This document shows positions 1 to 7,935 of a DNA stretch of 64,000 bases, one piece after another. Each line of letters opens with the position of its first letter. Position 1 is the first letter of the stretch. Where the stretch lies: the NCBI RefSeq assembly GCF_009498275.1, contig NZ_CP045643.1, forward strand, positions 6,324,001 to 6,388,000, in the 5' to 3' direction. A program made the translations under genes and the position numbers. Source of the stretch: Streptomyces fagopyri (GTDB taxonomy: Bacteria > Actinomycetota > Actinomycetes > Streptomycetales > Streptomycetaceae). The notes below the pieces were generated by a model. That model saw only the letters and a program-made list of their open reading frames with translations, was not told where the DNA came from and did no database searches.

Positions 1-755
1 TAGGGCGAGAGCACCGCGTCGACGTGGGCCGTCTTGTACGCCGAGGTCAGGATGTCGTCCATGCGCTTCTGCGCGGTGCCGCCGTCCCAGCGCAGCGTGG
101 TGACCTGGTTCAGCTGCGTCTGGCCGGACTTGACGACGAGCTGCTTCTTGTCGATGTACGGCTGCAGGACGTTCATCGCGCCCTGGAAGAAGTACTTCGT
201 GTTGTTGTCGTCGTTCGAGCCCGCGAACAGCTCGATGTTGAAGGGGCCCTTCTTGCTGCCGTCCTTCAGGCCGAGCTTGTCGACGATGTAACCGGCCTGC
301 AGCTCGCCGACCTTGGTGTTGTCGAACGACGCGTAGTAGTCGACGTTCTTGGTGCCGAGGATCAGGCGGTCGTAGGAGATCACCGGGATCTTGGCGTCGG
401 CGGCCTGCTGGAGCACGTTGTTCATCGACTTGTTGTCGATGGCCGCGATGATCAGGGCCTTCACACCCTGGGTGATCATGTTCTCGATCTGCGAGACCTG
501 CTGGTCGGGGTCGTCCTCACCGAAGGCCAGCTTGGTCTTGTACCCCTTGGACTGAAGGTCCTTGACCACGTTGTTGCCGTCCCCGATCCAGCGCTCGGAG
601 GACTTGGTCGGCATCGAGATGCCGATGGTGGCTCCCTTGATGTCCTTGCTGTCGCTCTTGCTGCCGCCGTCACTGCTCTGGCCGCAGGCGGACAGGGACA
701 GGGCGAGGGACGCGGCGCCGGCTATGGCGGTGAGGGCAGCTCTGCGATTGCGCAT
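1..755 (-). CDS. Sugar ABC transporter substrate-binding lipoprotein (partial, C-terminus beyond left edge)
   Basis: The first 251 codons are visible; the C-terminus lies left of position 1. It has a basic N-terminus, a hydrophobic stretch and a lipobox LSAC with the lipidated Cys at residue 24. A periplasmic-binding-protein type I fold of the xylose/multiple-monosaccharide (ChvE/XylF) kind follows, with [13 protein letters not shown] near the start and [14 protein letters not shown] after it. It should bind a sugar outside the membrane for import by an ABC permease whose genes would lie further left. I chose the ATG at 755 because AAGGAAG sits 6 nt upstream; an in-frame ATG at 761 leaves no room for that site. 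It is the last visible gene of the leftward sugar-acid operon. The ligand cannot be told from sequence. Confidence 0.88.
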   Translation of the reverse strand, partial: MRNRRAALTAIAGAASLALSLSACGQSSDGGSKSDSKDIKGATIGISMPTKSSERWIGDGNNVVKDLQSKGYKTKLAFGEDDPDQQVSQIENMITQGVKALIIAAIDNKSMNNVLQQAADAKIPVISYDRLILGTKNVDYYASFDNTKVGELQAGYIVDKLGLKDGSKKGPFNIELFAGSNDDNNTKYFFQGAMNVLQPYIDKKQLVVKSGQTQLNQVTTLRWDGGTAQKRMDDILTSAYKTAHVDAVLSP

Positions 756-900
756 GATCATCTTCCTTGATGTCGTGGACCGGGCTCGGCCTCGCGATGC
801 GGGGACGCTCCGTGGGGCGATGCGAAGAAAAGACCGAGGAGAGGTGTGTGGGATTGTGCGCGGCCGTGTCGGCTTTTGTGAAGGGGAGTTAGTCGGAACG

Positions 901-1869
901 TTATGAGGAGGTGTCAAAACGTGTCATCCGCCCGGGCGTTCGCGAGCCCAGCGGCGCCATGTCGCCGTCCGCTCCGTGCCGCGCGAGCAGGTCCAGGGCG
1001 AGCCTGCCGCGCCGCACTCGCTCCCGCGCGGTGTTCAGGGTCAGATCCCGCACATGGTGTCCGTACGGGTAGATCCCAGGGGCCTTGGACAGGCCGAACT
1101 TCAGATAGATCGGTGCGCCGCGCCGGATCAGCTCGGCCACCTCGTACATCCGGACATACCCGCCGAGATCGTCAGGGGCTTCGATGTACATGTCCATGGG
1201 TGCGGCCGAAACCCGACGGATCTCCGTGAGGTGATCGAGCGTCAGATCACTCGGCACGTTGATGGAGTCCGCGCCGAGCCGTTCGTATACCGCGTACGAG
1301 GCCGGGTTGACCGGCCCCACGAGTGCCGACAGCTTGAGCGTCGTGTCGGCCGGGATGATCCCGGCCACGCGTGCCCGGTGCAGCGTCCACAGCACGCCCT
1401 CATCGGCGACGAGCAGGCACTTGACGCCCAACTCCGTCGCCCTGACGGCGTCTTCGACACAGCCGGCCACCGCGTCGTGGCCTCGGGCGCGCAGACCGCC
1501 GCCGCGTGAGTCGGAGCGTACCGAACCGCCGATGTCCCAGGTGCCGCGCGGGCCGGTGAACAGACACAGCTCGATGTCGCGGGAGCCCGCGGCCTCGACC
1601 ATCTCGGTGATCTCGGCGTCGGTCAGCATCCAGACGCCGCTGCCCTGGCTGATCCGGTGGATCGGCACATCGAGGCGCGAGGACTCCTTGAGGACCACCG
1701 CCAGGGCCTCGGGGCCCTCCACGGACGGGACCTCGGTGCGCCAGCGACCGCCTTCCGGGAAGCTGTGCGGCGAGGCGTCGGCGGGGGAGAGGGCGGGCGC
1801 GCCCAGGCCGAGCGCGGCGAGTGCCTGCTCACCGGGTCGACGGGGAGTCGTAGGAGAGGGGTCGGTCAC
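901..1869 (-). CDS. U32-peptidase-like TIM-barrel protein, function unknown
   Basis: 322 residues, no signal peptide or membrane segment. The body looks like a TIM barrel of the U32/YhbU 'peptidase-like' type, with runs such as [27 protein letters not shown] and [16 protein letters not shown] see no convincing protease active site, and many U32-like proteins are not proteases. It lies between a zinc alcohol dehydrogenase and a sugar-binding lipoprotein on the same strand, so a role in catabolism of the same carbohydrate (aldolase or isomerase-like) is a reasonable inference. The family call is by resemblance only; the substrate is unknown. Confidence 0.6.
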   Translation of the reverse strand: MTDPSPTTPRRPGEQALAALGLGAPALSPADASPHSFPEGGRWRTEVPSVEGPEALAVVLKESSRLDVPIHRISQGSGVWMLTDAEITEMVEAAGSRDIELCLFTGPRGTWDIGGSVRSDSRGGGLRARGHDAVAGCVEDAVRATELGVKCLLVADEGVLWTLHRARVAGIIPADTTLKLSALVGPVNPASYAVYERLGADSINVPSDLTLDHLTEIRRVSAAPMDMYIEAPDDLGGYVRMYEVAELIRRGAPIYLKFGLSKAPGIYPYGHHVRDLTLNTARERVRRGRLALDLLARHGADGDMAPLGSRTPGRMTRFDTSS

Positions 1870-1979
1870 TGGCTGTCCTTCATGTTCGTGATTTCGGACG
1901 GAGTTCGCGGCTTTCGGTGCGCGGGGGCCTGGTGGTACGCCGGTACGGAGCCGTCAGGTGTCCCCGTACCGGCGTACGG

Positions 1980-2984
1980 CTAGGGACGCAGCAGTACCTT
2001 GCCCACCGAGGGATCGCCGGACCCCGCCAACTCGATGGCCTCGGCGAACCCGGTGAGCGGCAGTTCGTGCGTGACCAGCGGCAGGGGGCTGAGCAGCCCC
2101 GCGCCGAACACCCGCACCGTGTGCGCCCAGGCCTCCGGCGGCGCCCCGAACACGGTGTGCACCTCCAGCTGCCGTACGACGAGATCGGTGGGGTCGAGCC
2201 CCTCGGCGCCCGGCGCCGGGATGCCCGTGAGGACCAGGCGTCCGCCGCGCCTGAGCAGGGAGGCGGCGGTGCGCGCGGCGGACGCGGACCCGGCGGTCTC
2301 GACGACGACGTCGAAGTCGGCGGGGAGCTCCTGGTCCTTGGTACGGAAGTCGGTGGCGCCGAAGGTCCGCGAGAGCTTGTCCCGGTCGGGGCGGGTGCCC
2401 ACGACGAGCAGCTCCGCGGGGGAACCCGCCCGCAGGAACTGGACGGCGAACATCCCGAGGGTCCCCGTGCCCACCACCGCGACCCGTTCGCCGGGGCGCG
2501 CGTTCGCCTTGAGCGCGGCGGCCGCGACGCAGGCGGCCGGCTCCAGCAGGGCCGCCGCCGTCAGGTCGGCGTCGTCCGGCAGGACGTGCAGCAGGCGCGC
2601 GGGCAGGGTGAGGGTGGCGGCCATCGCACCCGGCTGGGTGAACCCCGTCTCCTCGTATCCCGCCGTGCACAGGGTGGTCTCGCCCGCGTGGCAGCGGTCG
2701 CAGACCTGGCAGTTGCGGAAGCCCTCACCGACGACCTTGCGGTCGACGAGACCGGCGGGCACCCCGGCACCGACCTCCGCCACCGTCCCGGACCACTCGT
2801 GGCCCGGAGTGAGGGGATAACGCACGTACCCCTCGGGCCGGTTGCCCTGGTACACCTCGCGGTCGCTGCCGCAGACGCCGACGGCGTGCACACGGACCAG
2901 CGCCTCGCCCGCGGCCGGCGGCACCGGCTCGTGGGCGGTCAGCCGGTGCTCGCCCGGCGCCTCGACGACGACCGCGGTGCTCAC
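1980..2984 (-). CDS. Zinc-binding alcohol/sugar dehydrogenase (MDR family)
   Basis: 334 residues, the usual length for a medium-chain zinc dehydrogenase. The catalytic zinc region is visible as VGVCGSD (Cys38) and GHE (61-63). The structural zinc lobe is Cys92, Cys95, Cys98 and Cys106. The Rossmann nucleotide site VVGTGTLGMFAVQFL follows at about residue 170. It would oxidise a sugar, polyol or sugar acid with NAD(P). Its start overlaps the stop of the upstream enolase-superfamily gene (4 nt), so the two are probably translationally coupled and act in one pathway. The exact substrate is not deducible; threonine or sorbitol dehydrogenase-like names would be guesses. Confidence 0.87.
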   Translation of the reverse strand: MSTAVVVEAPGEHRLTAHEPVPPAAGEALVRVHAVGVCGSDREVYQGNRPEGYVRYPLTPGHEWSGTVAEVGAGVPAGLVDRKVVGEGFRNCQVCDRCHAGETTLCTAGYEETGFTQPGAMAATLTLPARLLHVLPDDADLTAAALLEPAACVAAAALKANARPGERVAVVGTGTLGMFAVQFLRAGSPAELLVVGTRPDRDKLSRTFGATDFRTKDQELPADFDVVVETAGSASAARTAASLLRRGGRLVLTGIPAPGAEGLDPTDLVVRQLEVHTVFGAPPEAWAHTVRVFGAGLLSPLPLVTHELPLTGFAEAIELAGSGDPSVGKVLLRP

Positions 2985-4138
2985 TGAGCCCCCTTCGGCC
3001 TGCGCTGCTCCCAGCCGTCCGCCCAGAGGTCGAAGCGGGCCTGCTGCTGCGGGAACTCGGCCGCCGCGTCGACGTCCAGCTCGACACCGAGACCGGGCTC
3101 GTGGGACAGCTCGAAGTAACCGTCGACGACCTGCGGGGCGCCCTTCACGATCTTCTTGATCTCCGCGTCCGCGAAGTCGTTGAAGTGTTCCAGGATCTTG
3201 AAGTTGGGGGTGCTGAAGCCGACCTGGAGGGAGGCCGCGGTGAGGACCGGCCCGCCGACGTTGTGCGGCGCGACGAGCACGTAGTGGGCCTCGGCGGTCG
3301 CGGCCAGCTTCCTGGTCTCCCAGATCCCGCCGAGATGACCGACGTCGGGCTGGATGATGTCGACGGCCTGGCTCTCGAACAGCTCGCGGAACTCGACGCG
3401 GTCGTGGATCCGTTCACCGGTGGCGACCGGGATGTCGACCTTGGCGGCCACCTTCTCCAGCGCCTTCAGGTTCTCCGGCGGCACCGGCTCCTCCAGCCAC
3501 GCGGGCTTGAAGGGCGCGAGCTCGCGGGCGAGCCGGACGGCGGTCGAGGGCGAGAACCGGCCGTGCATCTCCAGCATCAGCTCGGTCTCGGGGCCGATCG
3601 CGTCGCGCACCGCCTCGATGAGCGAGACGGAGTAGAGCGTGGCCTCGTGGTCGAGCTCGAAGTGGCCGGTGCCGAACGGGTCGATCTTGAGGGCCCGGTA
3701 CCCGCGGGCGACGACCTCCTGAGCGGCCTTGTGGTAGGCCTCCGGGGTCCGCTCGGTCGTGTACCAGCCGTTCGCGTAGGCCTTGACCCGGTCGGTGACC
3801 TTGCCGCCGAGCAGCTGCCACACGGGGACGCCGAGCGCCTTCCCCTTGATGTCCCAGCAGGCCATCTCGATGACGGCGATGCCCGACATCACGATCTCGC
3901 CGGCCCGCCCGTAGTCGCCGTACTTCATGCGCCGGACGAGGTCCTCGACAGCGAACGGGTCGGAACCGAGAATGTGATTGGCCTCGGCCTCCCGCAGATA
4001 GCCGATCAGCGCGTCGGTGTGGCCCAGCATGCGGGTCTCGCCGACTCCGGTCAGGCCCTCGTCGGTGTGCACCTGGACGTAGGTCAGGTTCCGCCAGGGC
4101 GTCCCGACCACGTGTGTGCTGATTCCCGTGATGCGCAC
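2981..4138 (-). CDS. Mandelate racemase/muconate lactonizing (enolase superfamily) sugar-acid dehydratase
   Basis: 385 residues starting at a GTG with AGGGGG about 9 nt upstream. It has the full enolase-superfamily layout: N-terminal capping domain, then a barrel with KID (Lys151), the metal-ligand segment LEMHGRF (Glu190, His192), WLEEP (Glu216/217), GERI (Glu242) and PHN (His292). The His two residues after the first metal ligand and His292 match the galactonate-dehydratase-type subgroup rather than the racemases. It likely removes water from a sugar acid, giving a 2-keto-3-deoxy acid. It is the first gene of a leftward operon with a dehydrogenase, a U32-like protein and a sugar-binding protein. 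The specific acid is not known. Confidence 0.85.
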   Translation of the reverse strand: MRITGISTHVVGTPWRNLTYVQVHTDEGLTGVGETRMLGHTDALIGYLREAEANHILGSDPFAVEDLVRRMKYGDYGRAGEIVMSGIAVIEMACWDIKGKALGVPVWQLLGGKVTDRVKAYANGWYTTERTPEAYHKAAQEVVARGYRALKIDPFGTGHFELDHEATLYSVSLIEAVRDAIGPETELMLEMHGRFSPSTAVRLARELAPFKPAWLEEPVPPENLKALEKVAAKVDIPVATGERIHDRVEFRELFESQAVDIIQPDVGHLGGIWETRKLAATAEAHYVLVAPHNVGGPVLTAASLQVGFSTPNFKILEHFNDFADAEIKKIVKGAPQVVDGYFELSHEPGLGVELDVDAAAEFPQQQARFDLWADGWEQRRPKGAQ

Positions 4139-4168
4139 GGCAGTTGCCCCCTGTGCTCTTGCGATTCT

Positions 4169-4196
4169 GTTCGAAATTTCGTCACACGTTCGAAAT
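4169..4196. promoter_or_regulatory. Candidate operator: two direct GTTCGAAAT boxes upstream of the sugar-acid operon
   Basis: GTTCGAAAT occurs at 4169-4177 and again at 4188-4196, 19 bp (about two helix turns) apart. The first copy is part of the perfect palindrome CGAAATTTCG (4172-4181). The boxes lie 31-58 nt upstream of the GTG start of the enolase-superfamily gene, in an AT-richer patch, so they probably bind the operon's regulator, which is not in this window. The call rests on position and repetition only. Confidence 0.5.
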
Positions 4197-4403
4197 GCTG
4201 GCGTGACAGTAAGGACGCGGGCCCGGGGGTGTCAATGGGTCGAACGCAATGGTCGGCGGCGGATTTTGCCGGTATGCCTCGGGTCGTCGCCCACGTGCCC
4301 CTGTGAAGGCGGCGTGCGACGCGCCGGAATGGATGGTTCACCACACAACTTTCACAGCCGTGACTATCAACGTGACGGGTGAGGAACCTAGTCTTCCGGC
4401 GTC

Positions 4404-5222
4404 ATGGACTACTGCGACCCGTGCCGAAGGCACCTCAACGGCGCCCTTGCCTGCCCGGGGTGCGGCACCTCAGCCGAACAGCTTCGCTCACCCGCGGACC
4501 GTACCGGGACACACCCGGAAGCGGACGCCGGTACGAACCCGTACGACTCCGACGACACGTACGAGAGTGAGGGCGCGTACGAGAACGAGGACGCGTACGA
4601 GGAGGACGGCGGGGACGCCGGGGACGACGAGAGCGACGGTGAGGGTGGCCGTCGTGGGCGCCGCACCCCTGGCCGGCGAGGTGGGCGCGGGCCCGCCGCG
4701 GGCGGGGCGAGCCGGCGTGACCGGAAGGCCGCGGCGCACCGCAGGAGGCGGCGCAGGGTGCTCTTCGCCGGGGCCGGTCTGCTGCTCGCCGCGGGTGGAC
4801 TGAGCCTCGCCGAACTCGGCGTCGACGCGCCCGGGGTGGCTCCGCGCGCGGCCGGCGCGGACGCGTCCGCCGACGGCGGCTCCGGCACCTCCGCGACACG
4901 TACGGCGCGGCCCGGCGGCGACGCCGGGGGTTCCGGGAGCGGAGCCCCGTCCGCGACGGGTTCGCCGAGTGCCTCCGCCTCCCCCTCCGCGTCCGCGTCG
5001 GCGTCCGCCAAGGGGGACAAGTCCAAGGACGGGGACAAGAAGGACACGCAGGATCAGTCGGCCACGGCCGGGACGGGCGGCGGGGTGTCGACGTCGGCGC
5101 CCGCCTCGTCGGCGCCGACGAGGTCGGTCACGACTCCGCCGGCCGCGCCGACGTCGGCGCCGCCGTCTCCGGCGCCTTCCCCGTCGCACACGTGCAATCG
5201 CTTCCTGTGGTGGTGCACGTAG
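4404..5222 (+). CDS. SCO2400-family membrane protein with N-terminal zinc ribbon
   Basis: 272 residues. The N-terminus MDYCDPCRRHLNGALACPGC carries a four-cysteine zinc-ribbon (Cys4, Cys7, Cys17, Cys20) typical of the actinobacterial SCO2400 family. Next come an acidic Asp/Glu/Tyr-rich stretch (about 45-75), an Arg-rich stretch, one membrane segment around 118-137, and a long Ser/Thr/Pro/Ala/Gly-rich region that ends in CNRFLWWCT. The basic side before the membrane segment puts the zinc ribbon in the cytoplasm and the low-complexity tail outside. Function is unknown; the architecture suggests a one-pass sensor or envelope tether. It is followed by strong hairpins. Confidence 0.78.
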   Translation: MDYCDPCRRHLNGALACPGCGTSAEQLRSPADRTGTHPEADAGTNPYDSDDTYESEGAYENEDAYEEDGGDAGDDESDGEGGRRGRRTPGRRGGRGPAAGGASRRDRKAAAHRRRRRRVLFAGAGLLLAAGGLSLAELGVDAPGVAPRAAGADASADGGSGTSATRTARPGGDAGGSGSGAPSATGSPSASASPSASASASAKGDKSKDGDKKDTQDQSATAGTGGGVSTSAPASSAPTRSVTTPPAAPTSAPPSPAPSPSHTCNRFLWWCT

Positions 5223-5243
5223 GGTTCCCGCCCGCCCTTCCCC

Positions 5244-5289
5244 GGGGGTCCGGCCCCCGGACCCCCACCAGGGGCGCTGCGCCCCCTGG
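5244..5289. terminator. Double hairpin terminator after the SCO2400-family gene
   Basis: GGGGGTCCGG (5244-5253) pairs perfectly with CCGGACCCCC (5257-5266) across a 3-nt loop. A second stem follows, CCAGGGG (5268-5274) with CCCCTGG (5283-5289). They begin 22 nt after the stop at 5222. There is no U-tract, as is usual in Streptomyces. Confidence 0.75.
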
Positions 5290-5754
5290 ACCCCCGCATC
5301 ACCCGAAGGGCCCGCCCTCGAGCGCCGGACGGGCTGAAGGGCATGGCGCCGGCGTCGGCCTTCCAGCGCGGGGGCGCACGCCCAGCGGCCCGTCCGGAAC
5401 ACCGCTCAGTACGAGCCGGTATCTCCGACCCCACCCGCGAACCTCCAGCACACAGGCCCGCACCCCCGGCCCGTCCGGCGATCGAGGACAAGACCCGCAA
5501 GGCCGTCCGAGCCGGAAGGCCGGCGGCGGGGTCACGCGTTTTCAGCCTGTCGGGGCCGGAAAGCCGGCGGTCGGATCACGCGTTTTCAGCCTGTCCGGGC
5601 CGGAAGGCTCGCGGCAGGGTCACGCGCTTTCGGTCCGTCCGGCGTTTGAGGACGACGCCGTCCGATGCGGGGGTCCCCGGGGGCGGCAGCCCCCGGCTCG
5701 GGGCCGGGCCGGGCCGGGCCGGGGCGGCGGGGGCGAGGAACCAGGGCGTCGCGG
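5290..5754. repeat. Intergenic stretch with 44-bp tandem repeats and a hairpin
   Basis: No credible gene. Three units with a period of exactly 44 bp share the core TCACGCG(T/C)TTTC, beginning at 5531, 5575 and 5619. They are flanked by variants of the common Streptomyces intergenic phrase GTCCGGCG(A/T)TTGAGGAC (about 5474 and 5637). A perfect 8-bp stem with 4-nt loop, CCGGGGGC/GCCCCCGG, lies at 5677-5696. It may terminate transcripts from both sides, since it sits between convergent genes. Confidence 0.7.
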
Positions 5755-6189
5755 CTACGGCGTCAGCATGCGCTGGAGCAGATCGCGCAAAGACACCCGC
5801 TCCTCGCGCGACAACCCCGCCAGAGGCTCCCGGGCGAATCGCAGTGACTCCCGCAGGGAGTGCGCCACCCGCCGCCCCTCCTCGGTCGCGGCCGCCAGCT
5901 TGACCCGCCGGTCGGAGGGGTCCGGCCGCCGCTCCACCAGCCCGCGCACCTCCAGCCGGTCCACGATCCCCGTCACGTTCGACGGCTCGCACTTCAGCTT
6001 CTGCGCCAGCCTCCGCATCGGCAGCGGCTCCAGCGACAGCAGACCGAGCAGCCGCGCCTGCGCCCCGGTGAGGGCGTGCTCGGCGGCGGCGTCCTCGTAC
6101 TCCTCGTGGTACCGGGCCACGACCGTGCCGATGAGGTCGACGACCTCCATGGTGAGAGGGTCGATCCGGGGGGTCTTCTGGGTGGCCAT
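5755..6189 (-). CDS. MarR-family transcriptional regulator
   Basis: 144 residues, the usual MarR length. The winged helix is clear: PMRRLAQKLKCEPSNVTG (helix-turn-helix about 57-74), then the wing with DPSDRR. Helices at both ends would form the dimer interface. It is divergent from a quinone-reductase-like oxidoreductase across 127 bp that contain TGAA/TTCA palindromes, so it most likely represses that gene and itself. No cysteine sits at the N-terminus in the OhrR position, although a decayed ohr-like fragment lies just beyond the oxidoreductase. The ligand is unknown. Confidence 0.88.
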   Translation of the reverse strand: MATQKTPRIDPLTMEVVDLIGTVVARYHEEYEDAAAEHALTGAQARLLGLLSLEPLPMRRLAQKLKCEPSNVTGIVDRLEVRGLVERRPDPSDRRVKLAAATEEGRRVAHSLRESLRFAREPLAGLSREERVSLRDLLQRMLTP

Positions 6190-6316
6190 GGCCTCCAGAA
6201 TACTCCCTTACTTGACATCATGAAATATTCAGGAGCATGGTTGTTTCAGGTACTGAAGTATTAGAGCCGTAGTGCGCGGGCAAGCGTGCATGCATGCAGG
6301 AAAGGCACACACCCTC
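6190..6316. promoter_or_regulatory. Divergent promoter/operator region (MarR and oxidoreductase)
   Basis: A notably AT-rich patch. Palindromes: TTCAG-GTA-CTGAA at 6245-6257 (5-bp arms) and TGAA-ATA-TTCA at 6221-6231. AATAC (6199-6203) and GTATT (6258-6262) are inverted copies flanking the block. A perfect -35 TTGACA reads rightward at 6212-6217, but the -10 (CATGGT at 6236-6241, 18-bp spacer) is poor. The arrangement fits MarR autoregulation and control of the oxidoreductase. Confidence 0.55.
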
Positions 6317-7336
6317 ATGACCGACATCCAGCTTCCCTCCGTCAGCCGTGAATGGCACCTGACCGCCCGCCCGGTCGGCTGGCCGACGCCCGAGGACTTC
6401 GCCCTCGTCGAGGCCGAGGTCCCGCGGCCCGGGGAGGGCCAGGTCCTCGTACGCAACAAGTACGTCTCCGTGGACCCGTACATGCGCGGCCGGATGAGCG
6501 CCGCCAAGTCGTACGCCGCCCCCTATGAGCTGGGCGAGGCCATGCAGGGCGGTGCGGTCGGCGAGGTCGTCGCCTCCCGCGCCGAGGGGATCGAGGCCGG
6601 TGACCACGTCCTGCACTTCCTCGGCTGGCGCGAGTACGCCGTCGTGGACGCCAAGCAGGCCGTCAAGGTCGACCCGGAGGCAGCGCCGCTCTCCGCGTAC
6701 CTCGGCGTCCTCGGCATGACCGGTCTCACCGCCTACGCGGGCCTCCTGCGCGTCGCCTCCTTCAAGGAGGGCGACTCCGTCTTCGTGTCGGGCGCGGCCG
6801 GTGCCGTCGGCAGCCAGGTCGGTCAGATCGCCCGGCTCAAGGGCGCCTCGCGGGTCATCGGGTCGGCGGGTTCCGACGAGAAGGTCAAGCTGCTCGTCGA
6901 GGAGTACGGCTTCGACGCCGCGTTCAACTACAAGAACGGCCCGGTGGGCGAGCAGCTGCGCGAGGCCGCTCCCGACGGCGTCGACGTCTACTTCGACAAC
7001 GTGGGCGGCGACCACCTGGAAGCCGCCATCGGCCGGCTGAACCGGGACGGCCGTATCGCGGTCTGCGGCATGATCTCCGTCTACAACAACACCGAGGCCG
7101 CCCCCGGCCCGAAGAACCTCGCCCGGCTCATCCAGACCCGTGGCCGTATCCAGGGCTTCCTGGTCGGCGACCACTACGACCTGCAGCCGCAGTTCGTCCA
7201 GGAGGTCGGCGGCTGGGTCCGCTCCGGCGAGCTGAAGTACAGCGAGACCGTCGTCGAGGGCGTCGAGAACAACCTGGAGGCGTTCTTCGGCGTCCTGCGC
7301 GGCGACAACGTCGGAAAGATGATCGTCAAGCTCTGA
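6317..7336 (+). CDS. NADP-dependent oxidoreductase (zinc-free MDR, leukotriene B4 dehydrogenase/YncB-like)
   Basis: 339 residues from the ATG at 6317; AGGAAAGG lies about 11 nt upstream, and the longer frame from 6272 lacks a site. Family features: YMRGRM near residue 57, the nucleotide-binding loop VSGAAGAVGSQVGQIA, YFDNVGGDHLEAA and GRIQGFLVGDHYD. It has no zinc ligands. Such enzymes reduce alkenals, enones or quinones with NADPH in the cytoplasm, often as detoxification. The divergent MarR gene and the palindromes between them suggest induction by its substrate or a related electrophile. Confidence 0.88.
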   Translation: MTDIQLPSVSREWHLTARPVGWPTPEDFALVEAEVPRPGEGQVLVRNKYVSVDPYMRGRMSAAKSYAAPYELGEAMQGGAVGEVVASRAEGIEAGDHVLHFLGWREYAVVDAKQAVKVDPEAAPLSAYLGVLGMTGLTAYAGLLRVASFKEGDSVFVSGAAGAVGSQVGQIARLKGASRVIGSAGSDEKVKLLVEEYGFDAAFNYKNGPVGEQLREAAPDGVDVYFDNVGGDHLEAAIGRLNRDGRIAVCGMISVYNNTEAAPGPKNLARLIQTRGRIQGFLVGDHYDLQPQFVQEVGGWVRSGELKYSETVVEGVENNLEAFFGVLRGDNVGKMIVKL

Positions 7337-7505
7337 GGCCCAGGGTCGGTCTGGGCAGGAACGACGACGGGTTCGGCGTCATCGTCGAGATCTCCGCGGC
7401 CGTCCCGGCCGTGGACGGGGCGACGGCGCGGGACCTGATCGAGGAGGCCCATCGGGTCTGCCCGTACTCGAAGGCGACCCGCGGCGACGTCACGGTGACG
7501 CTCGT
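7337..7505 (+). pseudogene. Remnant of an organic hydroperoxide resistance (Ohr/OsmC) gene
   Basis: Directly after the oxidoreductase stop, one frame (codons at 7336, 7339 and so on) reads ...NDDGFGVIVEISAAVPAV... and then AHRVCPYSKATRGDVTVTLV. This is the C-terminal third of Ohr, including the resolving-cysteine motif VCPYS and the TRG-VTL ending. There is no start codon, no N-terminal domain with the peroxidatic cysteine, and the frame runs on without a stop at the expected end. It is a truncated, non-functional copy, next to a MarR-type regulator of the kind that often controls ohr. Confidence 0.72.
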
Positions 7506-7935
7506 CCGACGGGTCCACCGACCGCGGCACGGGCCGCGTCCCGGGACCGGGGCGCGGCCCGCGCCCGCGTCCGGCGGGCGCCGCGGTGGGACCCGGCGCC
7601 GCTCGCGACGCCGTCGGCAACGCCGTTGCCACCTGCGGGAATTCACCCTTCGGGAGATCGCGGAAGAGCGGCTCGGTGCCGAAGAGGACCGTGTGCGATC
7701 CGCTGATGACGCACGCGTGACCGCCGGCCGCCGTGGGGCCGGCGCGGCGAGGCGTACGTGTTCGACTCTCCCGCAACGAGCTCGGCTCTCCGGTACCGGG
7801 AAGCCCCCGCCGTCACCAATGCCATGGATGGCGCATCCCCGGGGGGTCGCAGCGGGCATGCTGGGGGTGGGCACCGGCGCGACGGAGGGCCGCGTGGGCC
7901 CCCGGCCGGTGTGCCACGCGTGGCGAGGAGGGCTC
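7506..7935. other. Gap without an intact gene; possible second decayed fragment
   Basis: No ORF here has a start, ribosome site and convincing composition. On the minus strand about 7620-7720 reads SGSHTVLFGTEPLFRDLPKG, which is protein-like but lacks a start and a recognisable family, so it may be another remnant. The end of the gap supplies the GAGGAGGG site of the next gene. Confidence 0.4.

Noticed and set aside
7620..7720. Minus-strand peptide SGSHTVLFGTEPLFRDLPKG as a gene
   Set aside because: No start, no ribosome site, no recognised family; kept only as a possible remnant in the gap entry.
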